A stretch of DNA of 64,000 nucleotides from Tamarix chinensis (Eukaryota > Streptophyta > Magnoliopsida > Caryophyllales > Tamaricaceae), in contig CM060172.1 of NCBI GenBank assembly GCA_030549775.1, positions 55,851,942-55,915,941 of the forward strand. The letters are read 5' to 3'. This document shows, piece by piece, positions 10,984-22,504 of this stretch (the first letter of the stretch is position 1; each line of letters opens with the position of its first letter). Both the position numbers and the translations under genes were made by a program. The notes beneath the pieces were generated by a model. That model did not search any database, was not told where the DNA came from, and saw nothing but the letters and a program-made list of their open reading frames with translations.

Positions 10984-11457
10984 CTAAATCCCCCGATAGC
11001 CTCGTCGAGCCCGACTAAAAACTATAACTCTAAAAGTCCACTCATCACGATATATCATTTGATCCCTGACATCATCAAATGAGAGTCTACTCACGGATAC
11101 TCTAGGGTAACTGAGGTGGATACTCCGAGGCAAGCTATGACGATACCTCCACTCGTCATCGATGACCATCAGTTCTCTCGATATCCTATCATACTCTCTA
11201 GCAAACAGCTCACCCTCAATAAATCTCGGGTGTGGTGCATCACTGTGGTAGACAAACCACTGCAAAAAAGTAGACGTAGCCGATGCCCATGGCTCTATCT
11301 GAGGCAGGGTCAACAGAAGGTGATAAGATCTGAAATAGAAGGGGTGATAGGATGAGCCACTCGCGTACAAATGACATAGCTCATTATATAACCATATCAC
11401 ATGAGTCCGTACATCTCTATGTGGCGCCATATGAAAATACAGTGGAGGGTATGTCAT
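10984..11457 (-). CDS. Unrecognised 157-codon frame carried by the CACTA element
   Basis: I do not recognise this protein. It is 157 residues, rich in aromatic residues, His and Arg. The middle holds a run of Trp, Phe and Tyr (SYHPFYFRSYH, FLQWFVYHSD) and the C-terminus is basic (VFSRARRGYRGI). Composition is ordinary for a folded protein and unlike the biased frames elsewhere in the window. Just upstream of the ATG on the minus strand, TTCTCATTTGTAG at about 11474-11486 resembles a splice acceptor, so this may be a last exon. The first exon could lie nearer the right end, where a minus-strand frame spans 12575-12832. It could be a remnant of an element protein or a captured host gene fragment; nothing decides this. 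Confidence 0.4.
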   Translation of the reverse strand: MTYPPLYFHMAPHRDVRTHVIWLYNELCHLYASGSSYHPFYFRSYHLLLTLPQIEPWASATSTFLQWFVYHSDAPHPRFIEGELFAREYDRISRELMVIDDEWRYRHSLPRSIHLSYPRVSVSRLSFDDVRDQMIYRDEWTFRVIVFSRARRGYRGI

Positions 11458-11785
11458 CTGATCACTACCTACAAATGAGAACCACTAAATCTTATCATCA
11501 AGGTTGTTCTCGAATTAAAAGGATCTAAATTACAGAATATATAAAGTGATCTTCAACTAGCTAGACAAATCATAAATATACTCTACCAGATCATAACCAA
11601 CTATGTAAACCTAACAACATCAAACTATTTAAAATAAGGACATAATCTTTAGTTATATATTTAACAAACTGGCTAAACATCAAACTATCATCAAATCATT
11701 CAAGCTACGCATAGTAAAATCAAGTAGATATTAATAAGATAATATATATATATATAGTACAATCTAATAAATCTTATATGATGAT

Positions 11786-11786
11786 G

Positions 11787-11823
<37 letters not shown>
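11786..11823. repeat. (ATT)n microsatellite
   Basis: About 12 uninterrupted TTA units within the CACTA element. Confidence 0.9.
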
Positions 11824-11825
<2 letters not shown>

Positions 11826-11969
11826 CACAATTATTCATCTCTATTTAATTTTTATCGATCACAACACTGATGCCCAACCAACCTCCTCAACTTTTCCCCA
11901 GGCACAATACCCTTATCCTTAGGATTTTTCCTTATAGCCCTAGTTTATATTTAATATAATAAACGATAA

Positions 11970-12092
11970 ACCCTAACCCTCCCCCCTCCCACTAACCCTA
12001 ACAATAATTAACCCTAATAAATTATAATAAAAAATAACACTAAACCTCATAAGATAATGATCCTAAACCTATAGCTAACCCTAACCCTAACC
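11970..12092. repeat. Interstitial telomere-like words inside the CACTA element
   Basis: TAAACCCTAACCCT at 11970-11983 and CTAACCCTAACCCTAACC at 12075-12092, with further AACCCTAA words between. These match the plant telomere unit CCCTAAA imperfectly (CCCTAA). Too short to be a former telomere end. Confidence 0.6.
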
Positions 12093-12854
12093 ACAATTAT
12101 TTAAGATTATATATACACATCTTATATATGAATATATTATAAATATATATACATATAATAGAACACATATAAACACACATTTTACGGAAAAACAAACATA
12201 CACGTCTTACAAAATATATATTAAAAAAAGCATATAAATACACATGATCATCTGCATATATAATAATGTGAGTGCTAAAAAAATATATACACCTTAATTT
12301 TATACTTAGAACGTACATATCTTATGATAATAATATATATTTTAGGCTTGTGGATTCTCTTAAAATAATAATACATATTTTTATAAAATAGATTATAAAC
12401 ACATTTATATATATATATATATATACATATATATTAAGGTCTCGGTCGGCCACAATAAAAAAAGGCCACAACAAATTTTTTCACCAACACATCGAACGAC
12501 AGATTTTCGAACAACACATCAAACACAACATCTTCGGTGCAACATGCATGCATTTATATATATATATATACATATCAGTAGAGACAAATTAAGCAATATT
12601 GAAGGAAGAACAACACATACATAAAGGAAGCGACGGCGTACAAGTTGAGAACGGCAACGATGAAGGTACAAATGCTGGCTACGTTCGCAAGAATGGCAGA
12701 GGGGTGGTGGAGAGATGGCGGTGCGACGGTTTCCCTTAATTCAGAGGAGCCGGAGCGGTGGTGTAAGGGTTCGCAATAGAAAGAGAGTACGAGAGGGAAG
12801 CGGCAGAGTGTGAAATTTTTGGCACGAAACAAAATAGAACAAAATAAAAGGAGA

Positions 12855-13190
12855 TATTAATAACGGTTCCTGTAAGAACCGTTATTAAAACATGATTTAA
12901 TAACGGTTCTTACAAGAACCGTTATCAAAACAAGATTTAATAACGGTTTTAAAAGGAACCGTTATTAAAACATTGGAAATTTTAACAACGGTTCTTGTTT
13001 GAACCGTTATTAAATCAATTTTTAATAACGGTTTTACGTCAACCGTTATTAAAATTCCCGTGCAAAATTTTACCTTGCACTTTTAATAACGGTTATTACG
13101 TAAAACCGTTATTAAAAATTCCCGCGCATTAATTTTCACGGATTTGACGACGGTTTTCGAACCACCGTTACTAATGTGCCGTTATTAATT
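12855..13190. repeat. Right subterminal repeats of the CACTA element
   Basis: About seven TTTAATAACGGTT / AACCGTTATTAAA pairs in about 335 bp, most as inverted pairs separated by 6-12 bp. These mirror the left end. Confidence 0.85.
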
Positions 13191-13211
13191 CCTGTTTCCG
13201 TAGTAGTGGAA

Positions 13212-14810
13212 GGTAGTGTTCATGACATTGAAAATTTTATTATGCTCCGTAAAACCCCGAGATTAACTTTCCTAAACCACTTTTAGGCGATTAAATAAAA
13301 TAAGATAAATATTAATGTATTTTTCTTAATAATTCTCTTATCTATAATATTATGGCATAGATATAGTATTACAAATAAATATGTGAAAGGAAAAGAAATA
13401 AGAGAAATACTCTTTCTATATATATATATATATATAAGAAAGAAATCAATATAACAATTTATATACTTTTTAGGAACTAATAAAAATAACTTTAAAATGA
13501 CACTTACAAAGCAGTTGATGCATAGGTAATTAAAGAATAAAAAAGTAAGGATAAACCAAAAAAATAGGCTTAGACTTTTCCAAAATGATTATTTTTTTGT
13601 TATACAAATATTTAAACCGAAAATGACAACTTTTTGATTTAGAGGGAGGGAGTAATCTAATTAATATTAATTGTTACCATTAGTTACTACCTATTTTGGT
13701 AAATTTATTATAATTTAACAAATTAATCTTAACCTGACATATATTAACAATATTATTAAATCGCAACAAGAAACGGTAACAACAGTTCACAACATTAATC
13801 AGAAGCATTTTCCAAACATGGCCATTAATTAAAGCAGCACCGGGGAGCATGGAAACATTGAGTTCTAAAAGTAATCGACATGCGACGTAACTGTCACAGG
13901 GAAAAAGACGACCCAACAAGAATGATACTTTTAAAAGTCACATGAAAGTCAAACCAATAATGATAACTTTTTTTACTATTAATTTGCAATATGTATGTAC
14001 CAGTGAGATTAGTTGTTACGTAATTAAGTCCAACATTAAAAGACTAATTTTCTATTTTAATACATAGGCTTGTTTCTATTTTTTTTTATTTTACGTTTTA
14101 TAATATATTTAATTAATTTACAATAAAAAACATAATTTTCTTTAAATATTTGATAAGGACATGTTATTAAATATATATTCCTATTATGTGTGCAAATATA
14201 AATAAGCATATTTTTATAGGATGGAAATGACAACTCTTTTCTTAATACCTTGAATTACTCAAGACCAAAGTCATACACCGCGATTGTTTTATATTTATTT
14301 TGAGAATTTTTTCATGGATCCGAAATATAAATTTTGGTAGGTGTATGTGTGAGTTATATCGGATCACACCATATATTAGAAGTGGAATTATATATCTAGT
14401 ATATAGACTTGGCGTACTAATCCTCTTATTATTGTAAGTTAATCTTGGAATATAACCTCACTTATATCCATATTTATAATCTGTGTGACTACTTGATTTA
14501 CTAAGTAGTTTCACCCTATTTGGTAGGCTAGTCCTCCAATTACTCATTAGTTTTAAGATGACAAACAATGTATTGGATTTGTACTCCTCTTTTAGTTTCT
14601 CCCCCATGAGATTTTTAATGACACTTTTTTTTTTAAGTATATATCTAGTTGGTACATAAAAGTAAACTAAAATGAGATTAAAGAGTGTATATAGGTTAAA
14701 TTATAGTTTATAGCATCTATGCTTCCTTGTATATATATATACAGACACGAAAGTATGGATTTAGACAAGCCGTATAATGTAATCTTTCTAGCATACGAAA
14801 CTTTGAAAAG
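13212..14810. other. AT-rich intergenic DNA, no gene seen
   Basis: No supported frame or RNA gene. The segment at about 14330-14500 (GTGAGTTATATCGGATCACACC) reads like an old retroelement LTR but no second copy lies in the window. Confidence 0.4.
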
Positions 14811-15900
14811 TCACGGAGTCAATAAATCAACATGATCGGCTCTTTTTGGCTGGATGCCGAGGGAAGACCCTCGAGGGTTCCGGGTTGATGAAGCCTGCTG
14901 TCTTCTAGATAGGGCCTCTCAAAATCAGAGCAAGAGGAGAACAAGTGCTTTCCGCCAAGTCCCCATGAATTTATGCAAATGAAGCTGCAAACTGGCAAAT
15001 ACACGCGTTCAACGAAGAAAACCGAGGGACATTAATTTGCTCTTAGTCTTTGGTAATGAGTAGCTTAAGACTTTTAATCGCCGTCGCCGGACGGGTAGAA
15101 AATAAAGAAGGCGTCGGTAGGTATGTTACAATTAGAATGGCGGAAGCTGAAGATAGGAAGATTCCACACAAATAGGATGCCAACTACAGAGTGGTAAAAT
15201 TACGTTTTTAAGTCGTAAAAGACCACCACCGGATTCTGCCCTTGGTTAGGAGACCAGACGTCCTTTCAAGTTTCAACCACCAATCCCTCCTCCAGCTACG
15301 CTGCATTTCATTACGTGGCTACGTGTGAGAAAAAAACTCCCACTGACCAAAGTCGCCGAAGAGTAAACATGGTCCACCACACTGTGGGCCAACTTCTATG
15401 TGGGCCATCGGTTGGGTGAGGAATCGTTGGACTCGTGCCCAACGAGACGAGAAAATAACTCTTGTTTTTTTCTTTCCTTTTTCTTCACCAAAGCAAAGAA
15501 AGGGAAGCAACGCTATCAAGAAGAAGAAGAATATAGATATATACGGGAAATAGAAGGAAGGATCGTATAGACTATTACACAGCTTAGATTAACCGGTGCG
15601 ACTCCCGTTGAGGGAATGACTGTCAGTGAGTCTCGATCCAATACGACATTGCTTATTATACTCTTCAATGCTTCGCTAATTTCCTCTTGTTAGAAATTTG
15701 GGGTCGTTTTTTGCGTGTTGGGGTGGAAGCAGTTGGGGTATTGTTTGTCTATCCGGTCATTGACTCTTGAGCATGCCCTTTTTGGCCTTTTCCTTTATCC
15801 AACCAAACTCGGTCTTGCACCCCATCAATACTTACGTGCACGTAGGTGAATTGAAATGTTGACTTAATACTAGTGGTTATCTACTATCATTTTGGATGAC
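14811..15900. other. Low-repeat GC-richer island, possibly promoter or gene remnant
   Basis: GC content is visibly higher than the surroundings and no repeat family is evident. A 61-codon minus-strand frame (14819-15004) and a 66-codon one (15319-15519) have ordinary amino-acid composition but no recognised domain. Three ACGTG cores occur: two at about 15313-15326 (TTACGTGGCTACGTGTGAG) and one palindrome at 15833-15844. It may be a promoter, an old gene fragment or a non-coding transcript; the sequence does not decide. Confidence 0.3.
15833..15844. promoter_or_regulatory. 12-bp perfect palindrome with two ACGTG cores
   Basis: TACGTGCACGTA is its own reverse complement and contains overlapping ACGTG cores, the core of plant bZIP/bHLH sites (ABRE/G-box class). 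Binding is inferred only. Confidence 0.35.
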
Positions 15901-16880
15901 ATTATGTATTGATGTGTATCGACTTGTTTGATATTTTTTCACTGTTAGTAGGTATTCTATCCGTATTAAAATAAGAAGAAGTAGAAGTTATTTTAATAAT
16001 TTATATACTTTTATAGGAATTGATAAATATAGTTTTAAAATTTTCACTTATATCATTCATTAAAAAATAGTAAATCATTTAATACATAGATTAAAAAAAA
16101 TACGAGGGTCAAATTTAAAAGTAGACTTTAATTTTTTTTTTCCAAATAGTTTTCTTTTTTTTATACAAAAATTGGGTGCTAAAACGATTTTTTTACACGA
16201 AGGGAATATAAGATATGAAATAACTCTAAAAAGGTAATTTGAATAGGTTAATCTAAAATAATCCTTTTTTGAGCTTTTCATAAAAGAGTTTTATTATCCT
16301 AAGCTACTAATTTAAAGAGCTCTTAAGCAGACACTTAACTTAAGAGCTTTAACATCTAAAACCCTAAAAGTGTGATAATATCAAGAAACTCAAAATGGGA
16401 ACAGAAGACCAAAAGAGAGGAATAAAGGAAGGAGTGTCGTTTTCATTGATATTCATATGTGTCTGAATTCCACTTACCTTCTATATATAATACCCCATAA
16501 TAATTACACTTATAGTGTAAAAGGGATTAGGAATATGAAGTGGTGGAGAATATGAAGAGTTAACGAGTACAATTATAATAGAAAAAGTTGTTACAATTGA
16601 TAGAAATAATAGAGGTATTAAACATAGGATTTGATACAATACAAGCTCATGAGATTTCCATTCATAATATATTAATAACATATTTACAAAACTTCCTTTT
16701 AGATTGACATCTTTCAATATTTACAATAGTTATTCAATATGTGTATCTCAAAATATTTACAAAACCCTCTACAGTTACTAAGCATTTTATAATTATACAT
16801 GAGGATGTATGAAAACCAATATTTGTATGTGTGTGTGTGTATGAACATATGCAAATGTGTCTTATTCACCAAATTTTATG
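15901..16880. repeat. AT-rich DNA with copia-related repeat (16370-16700)
   Basis: Positions 16370-16700 share long matches with 28240-28510, for example AAACTCAAAATGGGAA, CCAAAAGAGAGGAATAA, GAATATGAAG and AAAAAGTTGTTACAATT. They are more distantly related to 4100-4359. The rest has no feature. Confidence 0.55.
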
Positions 16881-17145
16881 CTCCCCCTTAAGTGTACAAT
16901 TTCAAAAATATCATCTCGTTAAAAATGTCGCCATAAGAATCTAATGGAACAAATTCATGGCTAAGAAAATAGTACAATAACAACCCTTTGTCACTCCCTC
17001 AACATAATATGTCTATTTTATACACCATAGTGTGTATGATTTTGTTTGAACGTACAAGTGCACTTCAATAGTGCTCACATTTCAAACTTCTTTATTAAAA
17101 ACCCTATTGGGAACAAATTAAAACCTAAAGACATCATATGTCACT

Positions 17146-17253
17146 AATTTGGCCTTTAGATCATTTATTTACAAACATCCTTTTATAGTCAATTGACTTA
17201 ATTTGGCCTTTAGATCATTTATTTACAAACATCCTTTTATAGTCAATTGACTT
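17146..17253. repeat. Perfect 54-bp tandem duplication
   Basis: Positions 17146-17199 and 17200-17253 are identical over 54 bp (starting AATTTGGCCTTTAGATC). This implies a recent event in otherwise decayed DNA. Confidence 0.95.
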
Positions 17254-17800
17254 GACAATTTTAAGTGTTTGATTTCATAACCATATAAATTACGTTCATT
17301 GAGTGGATACACTTAACTTTTATAAATTTGTTACAACTCATCCAATCATAGTAATATTTCATAATAAGTCAAGAGTGATTCTTACTATTATACATCAGTA
17401 TTTGTAACTATCTAGGTAAATATATCACTAATATTTACCTCATTTCTAATAACATTATACATCTATGTAAGAATAATTTGTAGATATTTCATTCGTCGGT
17501 CAAATTTCTTCTCAAATTCCATCATTATAGACATGTTCAATAACTAGATTCTTCGTTATTTTTGGACCCATATTATATTATTCTGATATACTTGTACCAT
17601 ACTTGCCATTAACTTATCAAAAATTATTGTGGCATCCATATGAGTTGGAACATTAATTAATACATTTGATTTTCATAGTTTATTGGTAATAATAAACATA
17701 TTTGGTAGCTAGATTATACTTAGCAGGCATAAGCATCAAATGCACTTTGTTTTTTCTTTGGTCATGTATGATGTCGTCTAAGAGCTTGATAACTTTATGA

Positions 17801-18100
17801 TCATAATCTTCTTGTTCCTCCCCTTAAGACTGATAATACTATCATTTTCCTCCTTGATTGTAGCCTAATTTCATATCTATGGAGGAGTATCAAAACATAT
17901 ATAATGCATCCAAACTTTAAGATCATATTGATTGGAATGAACCTAATGTTTAAGGGATAATGTGCTATGTGATTGACACATACTAAAAACAAAAATATTT
18001 GCATGCATTTTGGCATATCATTTCTAGAACTTAGTAATAAGGGCCTAGCAATCAAGTGCATAATCAATGACTCTAATAAGTCATTCAAATTCCAACTCAA
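17801..18100 (-). pseudogene. Copia integrase-region fragment (decayed)
   Basis: The 99-residue frame contains LNIRF..., FGCIIYVLI and LQSRRK in the order and spacing of the copia segment that follows the integrase core (the FGC.xYVP and QRR words), then a GGTRRL word near the end. The amino acids are strongly substituted and no catalytic residues are present. The start codon has no meaning here. It belongs to the surrounding minus-oriented element fragment. Confidence 0.4.
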
Positions 18101-18749
18101 AGCGGTGATATTGCATTATTATCCCAACTATGTGGTTATTAGGTTTTGTGTTAATGCAACAATATCAATTGCCAAATATAACATGTGATCACACATCGAT
18201 GCATCACTGTATACAATTATATATTTAAGTGGTCCACTCGTGTCCACTTAAACTCTATAAAGGAAAAGGGAGATTTTAAATTTATTACACTATAATGACT
18301 TAACTATAAATTTGGTAAGATGATAAGATGTTTACATGAGATCACCAATTAAAAGAAGAATCTTCAGGTTCTTTAGTGGGTGTCCTTTTGAATCTACAAA
18401 TGACTCCGCTATCATGGATTTACATTGGTGAACTTATTTATCATGCCACACAAATGATATTTTTATTGTTTACTAACTTCTAGTTAGTGCCACTTTTTTG
18501 CTTAATTTGTTATATATGCCAATCATACACTTAGTGAATTTTTTTCCAAGATGTGCCTTTAGCCAATTATTTACGATAACCTTAATATCAAATACTTAAG
18601 TTAGTTAGGAACTTGGCTAGAGTATAATGCACATTATGATATCTAATTATCTTTTTGGGAAACCCATTAATAGGTATGTAATGACATATATAATACGTGA
18701 TTGATTATTGCTAATATTAGGCTTATAAAATAAAATGTATAATGGCATC

Positions 18750-20185
18750 TGTAACACCAAATCAACCTTTTTTTTATGATAACAAAATTAATCATGAATT
18801 TAACTTATCTTATTAAGTGTGCATGTGTATCATAGAAAAATTTAAATTATTCAACACTTAATTAAGTTAAGCGGTGCTAAAGAGATCAAGTTTGCAAATC
18901 ATATCCCAAGCACAAACCAAAGATCAACAAGGAGGACACAATAAGAATCTAGCTTCAAGTGCTTAAATTTCATATATAAAATACACAAACCATGAAGGAA
19001 TTAGTATGTGTGCTCAAGAAACTAAGATTTAAGATTCAAAGAGTATGTTCTAGTCTTAGGTTTTATGTGTATATGATTTATATATTGAGCACTTATATTT
19101 TCAATGAATTGATATTCATAATCCTATTAAAAAATCATTTTTAAATATATTAAAGTTATTTCATGCATAAAAAATATTTTCAAGTATTTGTGCAAAATAT
19201 TGTCTTAAATTGATTTTATTTTAAGTAGTTTTATATATGAATAGAATTGTAAAATTCACAATAAATTCTATAGATATTATTTTGGGTGAATAATACTTAT
19301 TTGTAAATCTTAAGATGTCTTATTTACATAACAAAAAAAGATGACACTTAACATCAAGCTTTGAAGCTCAAGTTAGGGTCTTTTTTGTAAAGGTATGAAG
19401 TACTAAAAACTGTTCAACCGATCGACTAGTTTGAGAAACCAATTGACTGGTTTACTCTAAAAAAAATGTGTTTAAGCCTCTTCTTCAACACATTGACTGG
19501 TTTGAATATCGATCGAATGGCCAGGACATTTCTAATATTTTCTACCTATTCTATTTTTACCATTTGAGTAATTTTTACACTCAACGGCTAGTGCCAAATT
19601 TTCTTATCTTTTAACACTATAAATAAGATTTGTTATATTTGAATAAAAATCAATCAAGCTATCACAACTCTTCTATAATCAAAATTTTCATATCTTACAA
19701 AGAATCAAATAGAATTTTGATTTTACACTTTCATATCCAAATAAAACTTCTCTAGTGCTCAGTTTGTTCTTTTTATTTAGATAGAGTGCTCATACACTTG
19801 TAATTATTATTTCTATAGCTAGATAAAAATCTTCACTGGTAAATAAAGAGAGGTCATTGAAATTTTAACATCATAAACCTAGAGAGAATAACTAGACAAA
19901 ATTTAAATCATGTCCTAGAGGTTCATTGATATTATAGATTCATAAACCAAGAGAGGAGTGACCATCATCAATCACCCACTATAAATAAAGAGATATCCCC
20001 AAATCCAAAAGGCAAAAACTTTTGGCAGTGGATGTAGAAAAATTTTGTATAGTTTCTTGAACCATAATAAATCGTGAATTTACTGTTTTCCATCATTCTA
20101 CTTATTTCTCACAAAGTTTTAATTTGACGTTATTTTTACAAAATACTCTATTCACCCCCTCTAATATTATCCATATTGTCTTTCA
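18750..20185 (+). repeat. 5' LTR of the gag-only copia element
   Basis: 1436 bp, starting TGTAACACC and ending GTCTTTCA. It aligns with 22505-23976, for example TTATCTTATTAA, AACCATGAAGG, TTCATGCAT, AATAAAAATCAATCAAGCTA and AACTTCTCTAGTGCTCA. Confidence 0.88.
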
Positions 20186-20187
20186 AT

Positions 20188-20199
20188 TGGTATCAAAGC
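20188..20199 (+). other. Primer-binding site, tRNA-iMet type
   Basis: TGGTATCAAAGC matches the complement of the plant initiator-Met tRNA 3' end (TGGTATCAGAGC) with one mismatch, two bases after the LTR end. Confidence 0.85.
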
Positions 20200-20251
20200 T
20201 TGGGACTTCATCAAATTGATTTAACAATCAAAATCTTAAGATCCTCAAAGT

Positions 20252-20862
20252 ATGGATAATTTTATGGGTGAAGACTTAACACCTTTAAAGCCTACAATTG
20301 TTCATCAAAGAAAATGTTGGGATTTCAAAAAGGGGATTAGAAGCTTCTTCAATGCAAAAAATCAAGAAATGCGGTTCATCATTCAATATGGTTCAACCAA
20401 TATTCAAAAATCCACTATCAATGGATTAATTGATAAAACAATGAAGAATAGACAGAACTTGACAAACAAAGGTCCACCTTAAATGAAAAAGCTATATTGA
20501 TGCTTCACTGTGGCCTTAGAGAAAATGTATTCGAACACATCCTAGAATGCACCACGACTAAGGAGATTTGGAAAATATTGAATATCAATTATAGTGGTAA
20601 TGAGGAAGAAGAAATTCTGCATCCTTATTTCATCCCTATAAATGATGGAATTTCAAGTAAAAAGGATGAGGCAACCAATTTCTCACCTAACTCTAAAATT
20701 ACTTTGTATAATATTGATAATCATTGCATGAATTATTTTGAGATTATAAATTGCCAAAATTTTGAGTTAAATAAAATGTTTTACCACTTATTCTCAAAAC
20801 ATGTAAAATTGAAGAATGAAAATGGAAAATTCACACTTATGGTTAAAAGCTTGAAAATTTAA
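20252..20862 (+). pseudogene. Copia gag (UBN2-type) pseudogene
   Basis: Gag would coat the element RNA in cytoplasmic particles. The frame starts MDNFMGEDLTPLKP at 20252, 53 bp after the primer-binding site. It stays open to 20482 in one frame, then continues in another from about 20452, where TELDKQRSTLNEKA leads into HCGLRENVFEHILECTTTKEIW. This is the hydrophobic/Cys..Ala-Lys-Glu-x-Trp pattern of copia gag proteins. Breaks are one frameshift between about 20330 and 20450 and a TAG at 20449-20451 in the second frame. The second frame ends at 20862 without a zinc knuckle. No pol follows. It is non-functional as it stands. Confidence 0.7.
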
Positions 20863-22489
20863 TTGGATGCAAAACTTGAAATGATTTAAAATCATTATTT
20901 GAGAAATTGTGAAAATCTTAGAAACAACCTCCATCAATGCAACATATGGCTTCATTTCCCTTTATAAAAAATGATTTGGATTCCAAAGAATTGTATTATT
21001 ATTGATAATTCATTAAGGACTAACCTCTATGGACCCAAAGTGATAGGGGTACCAAAAGCATGGGTTTGAAAATTCTTCATAGAGAAAAAGAAGAGGAGGG
21101 AGAGGAGGAGGTTCAAGGATCAAATAAAAATCACAACATCATAGATTCTTCTACCTCTTTGTAAAATAAAGGAGAATACATGTGAATTTTTCTAACTCCA
21201 AGTTAGTATTATTCCTTTTTTTTATTATGTTGTCTTTAATGTGAAATATGTATAACATATATATATCATGATCAGATATTTAATATAAGTCATATGCTAT
21301 GCATAAATTGATAAAATTTAAAGAACATACTACTTTCATTTGCTAACTCATTTAATAAATTTCACTTCACAAAAAATGAGTTTGAAGGTTTGAAATTTTT
21401 TAGAAACATGTGTTCTCACTGTATATATGCTAGTCTATGCCTTTACGTTGATTCCTACTTGACTAGGCATGTTTGTTTATGCTCATATATGATTACCAGA
21501 ATTTTATATTTTCTATGAGCATACATGATACTCTTATTGAAAGTTAATCTCATTTATCAACTTCCATATTTTCCTTGAAAATTAAAATCTATCAAGTTAC
21601 ATTTGTTAGGAAACTACTTGCTTGATGCTCACCATATAAGAGGGAAATATGTGATGAGCTATTGTGCCATGACTTTCGAGATGAAATTACACTTACATAT
21701 TGATCTCTGGTCATGTTGAGGGACATTATCATATATTTTCATAATGATTGCCACACTCACCCTCTTATTTGTTGGGTTAGTTAGATTTATGCAACTCTAA
21801 AATTTATTTTCATATCATTTCTTTTGGTTGCATATTTTTATGACGCATTGAATACTTTATTCCTTATTGTTACAAATATCACAATTATGTAATCTCATGA
21901 GCTTTATTGTTAGCATATCTAAGTTATTCATGAATCTTGATACTCATATCTTCGCTTGCGTTGCTTATGTTTTTTGAGATAATAATATCTTAAGTGATCA
22001 TGTTATGGTATTTATTTTATTATTTATATATAATACCCTTAGGGAGAGCATACTTGTTTTATTTGATCACTTTTGTTATTACCCTAAGACATATCCTAAG
22101 GGGGAGATATGTCATATTTGTTTCACTCTTGCTATTTATTGATAATATTGAGTATGATTGATTTCCTTGTGCTTTAATTGAGATTGTTCATATCTTGAGG
22201 GGGAGTTTTACTCCTTATGCATTTAATTTATTATGCACTTATCTTTTGATTAGCGATTTTATTTGTTGAAGCCCTTTTCTTTTGTTGATAAAGAAAGGGG
22301 AAATGGGTGAAAAGATTTTATGTGCTAACTTGTTTGATCATTATATTATCATTCATATGTTACTTGTGTGATTTTATTGTAAAATGGAAAATATATGATC
22401 CATATGATTTGATAAAATGTATTAATTTTTACTTTCACGTCTCTTTACATCATCTCTCAAGATATCAACATCTTTTTATTTGTCATCAT
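20863..22489. other. Internal non-coding region of the gag-only copia element
   Basis: No frame of note. A GPK..GVPK word (about 21030-21055) suggests the end of gag. The remainder is AT-rich with several GGGGGAGAT-like purine runs (22091-22099, 22199-22206), which look like repeated polypurine-tract-like words. Confidence 0.55.
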
Positions 22490-22504
22490 AAAAAAGGGAG
22501 AGAT
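22490..22504 (+). other. Polypurine tract of the copia element
   Basis: AAAAAAGGGAGAGAT directly abuts the TGTTGACC start of the 3' LTR, the expected place for plus-strand priming. Confidence 0.8.

Larger units (their letters stand above)
10386..13208 (-). mobile_element. CACTA (En/Spm-type) transposon, 2823 bp, non-autonomous
   Basis: Terminal inverted repeats are CACTACCACGGAAACAG at the left and CTGTTTCCGTAGTAGTG at the right (16 of 17 match). The 3-bp target duplication GAA is at 10383-10385 and 13209-13211. Both subterminal regions (10408-10625 and 12855-13190) are packed with AATAACGGTT and its complement, often paired as short hairpins, the usual arrangement of transposase-binding sites in this superfamily. 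At 2.8 kb it is too short for a full tnp gene pair and no transposase domain was recognised, so it probably depends on a larger relative. Strand follows the internal frame on the minus strand. Confidence 0.92.
16881..18744 (-). mobile_element. Degenerate copia retrotransposon fragment
   Basis: On the minus strand AAGGGGGAGCA at 16882-16893 is polypurine-tract-like, and a second AAGGGGAGGAAC lies at about 17815-17826. A minus-strand frame at 17801-18100 resembles the C-terminal side of a copia integrase region. No intact gene remains. Confidence 0.45.

Noticed and set aside
11970..12092. A former chromosome end at the telomere-like words
   Set aside because: Only a few imperfect units inside a transposon with intact ends and target duplication.
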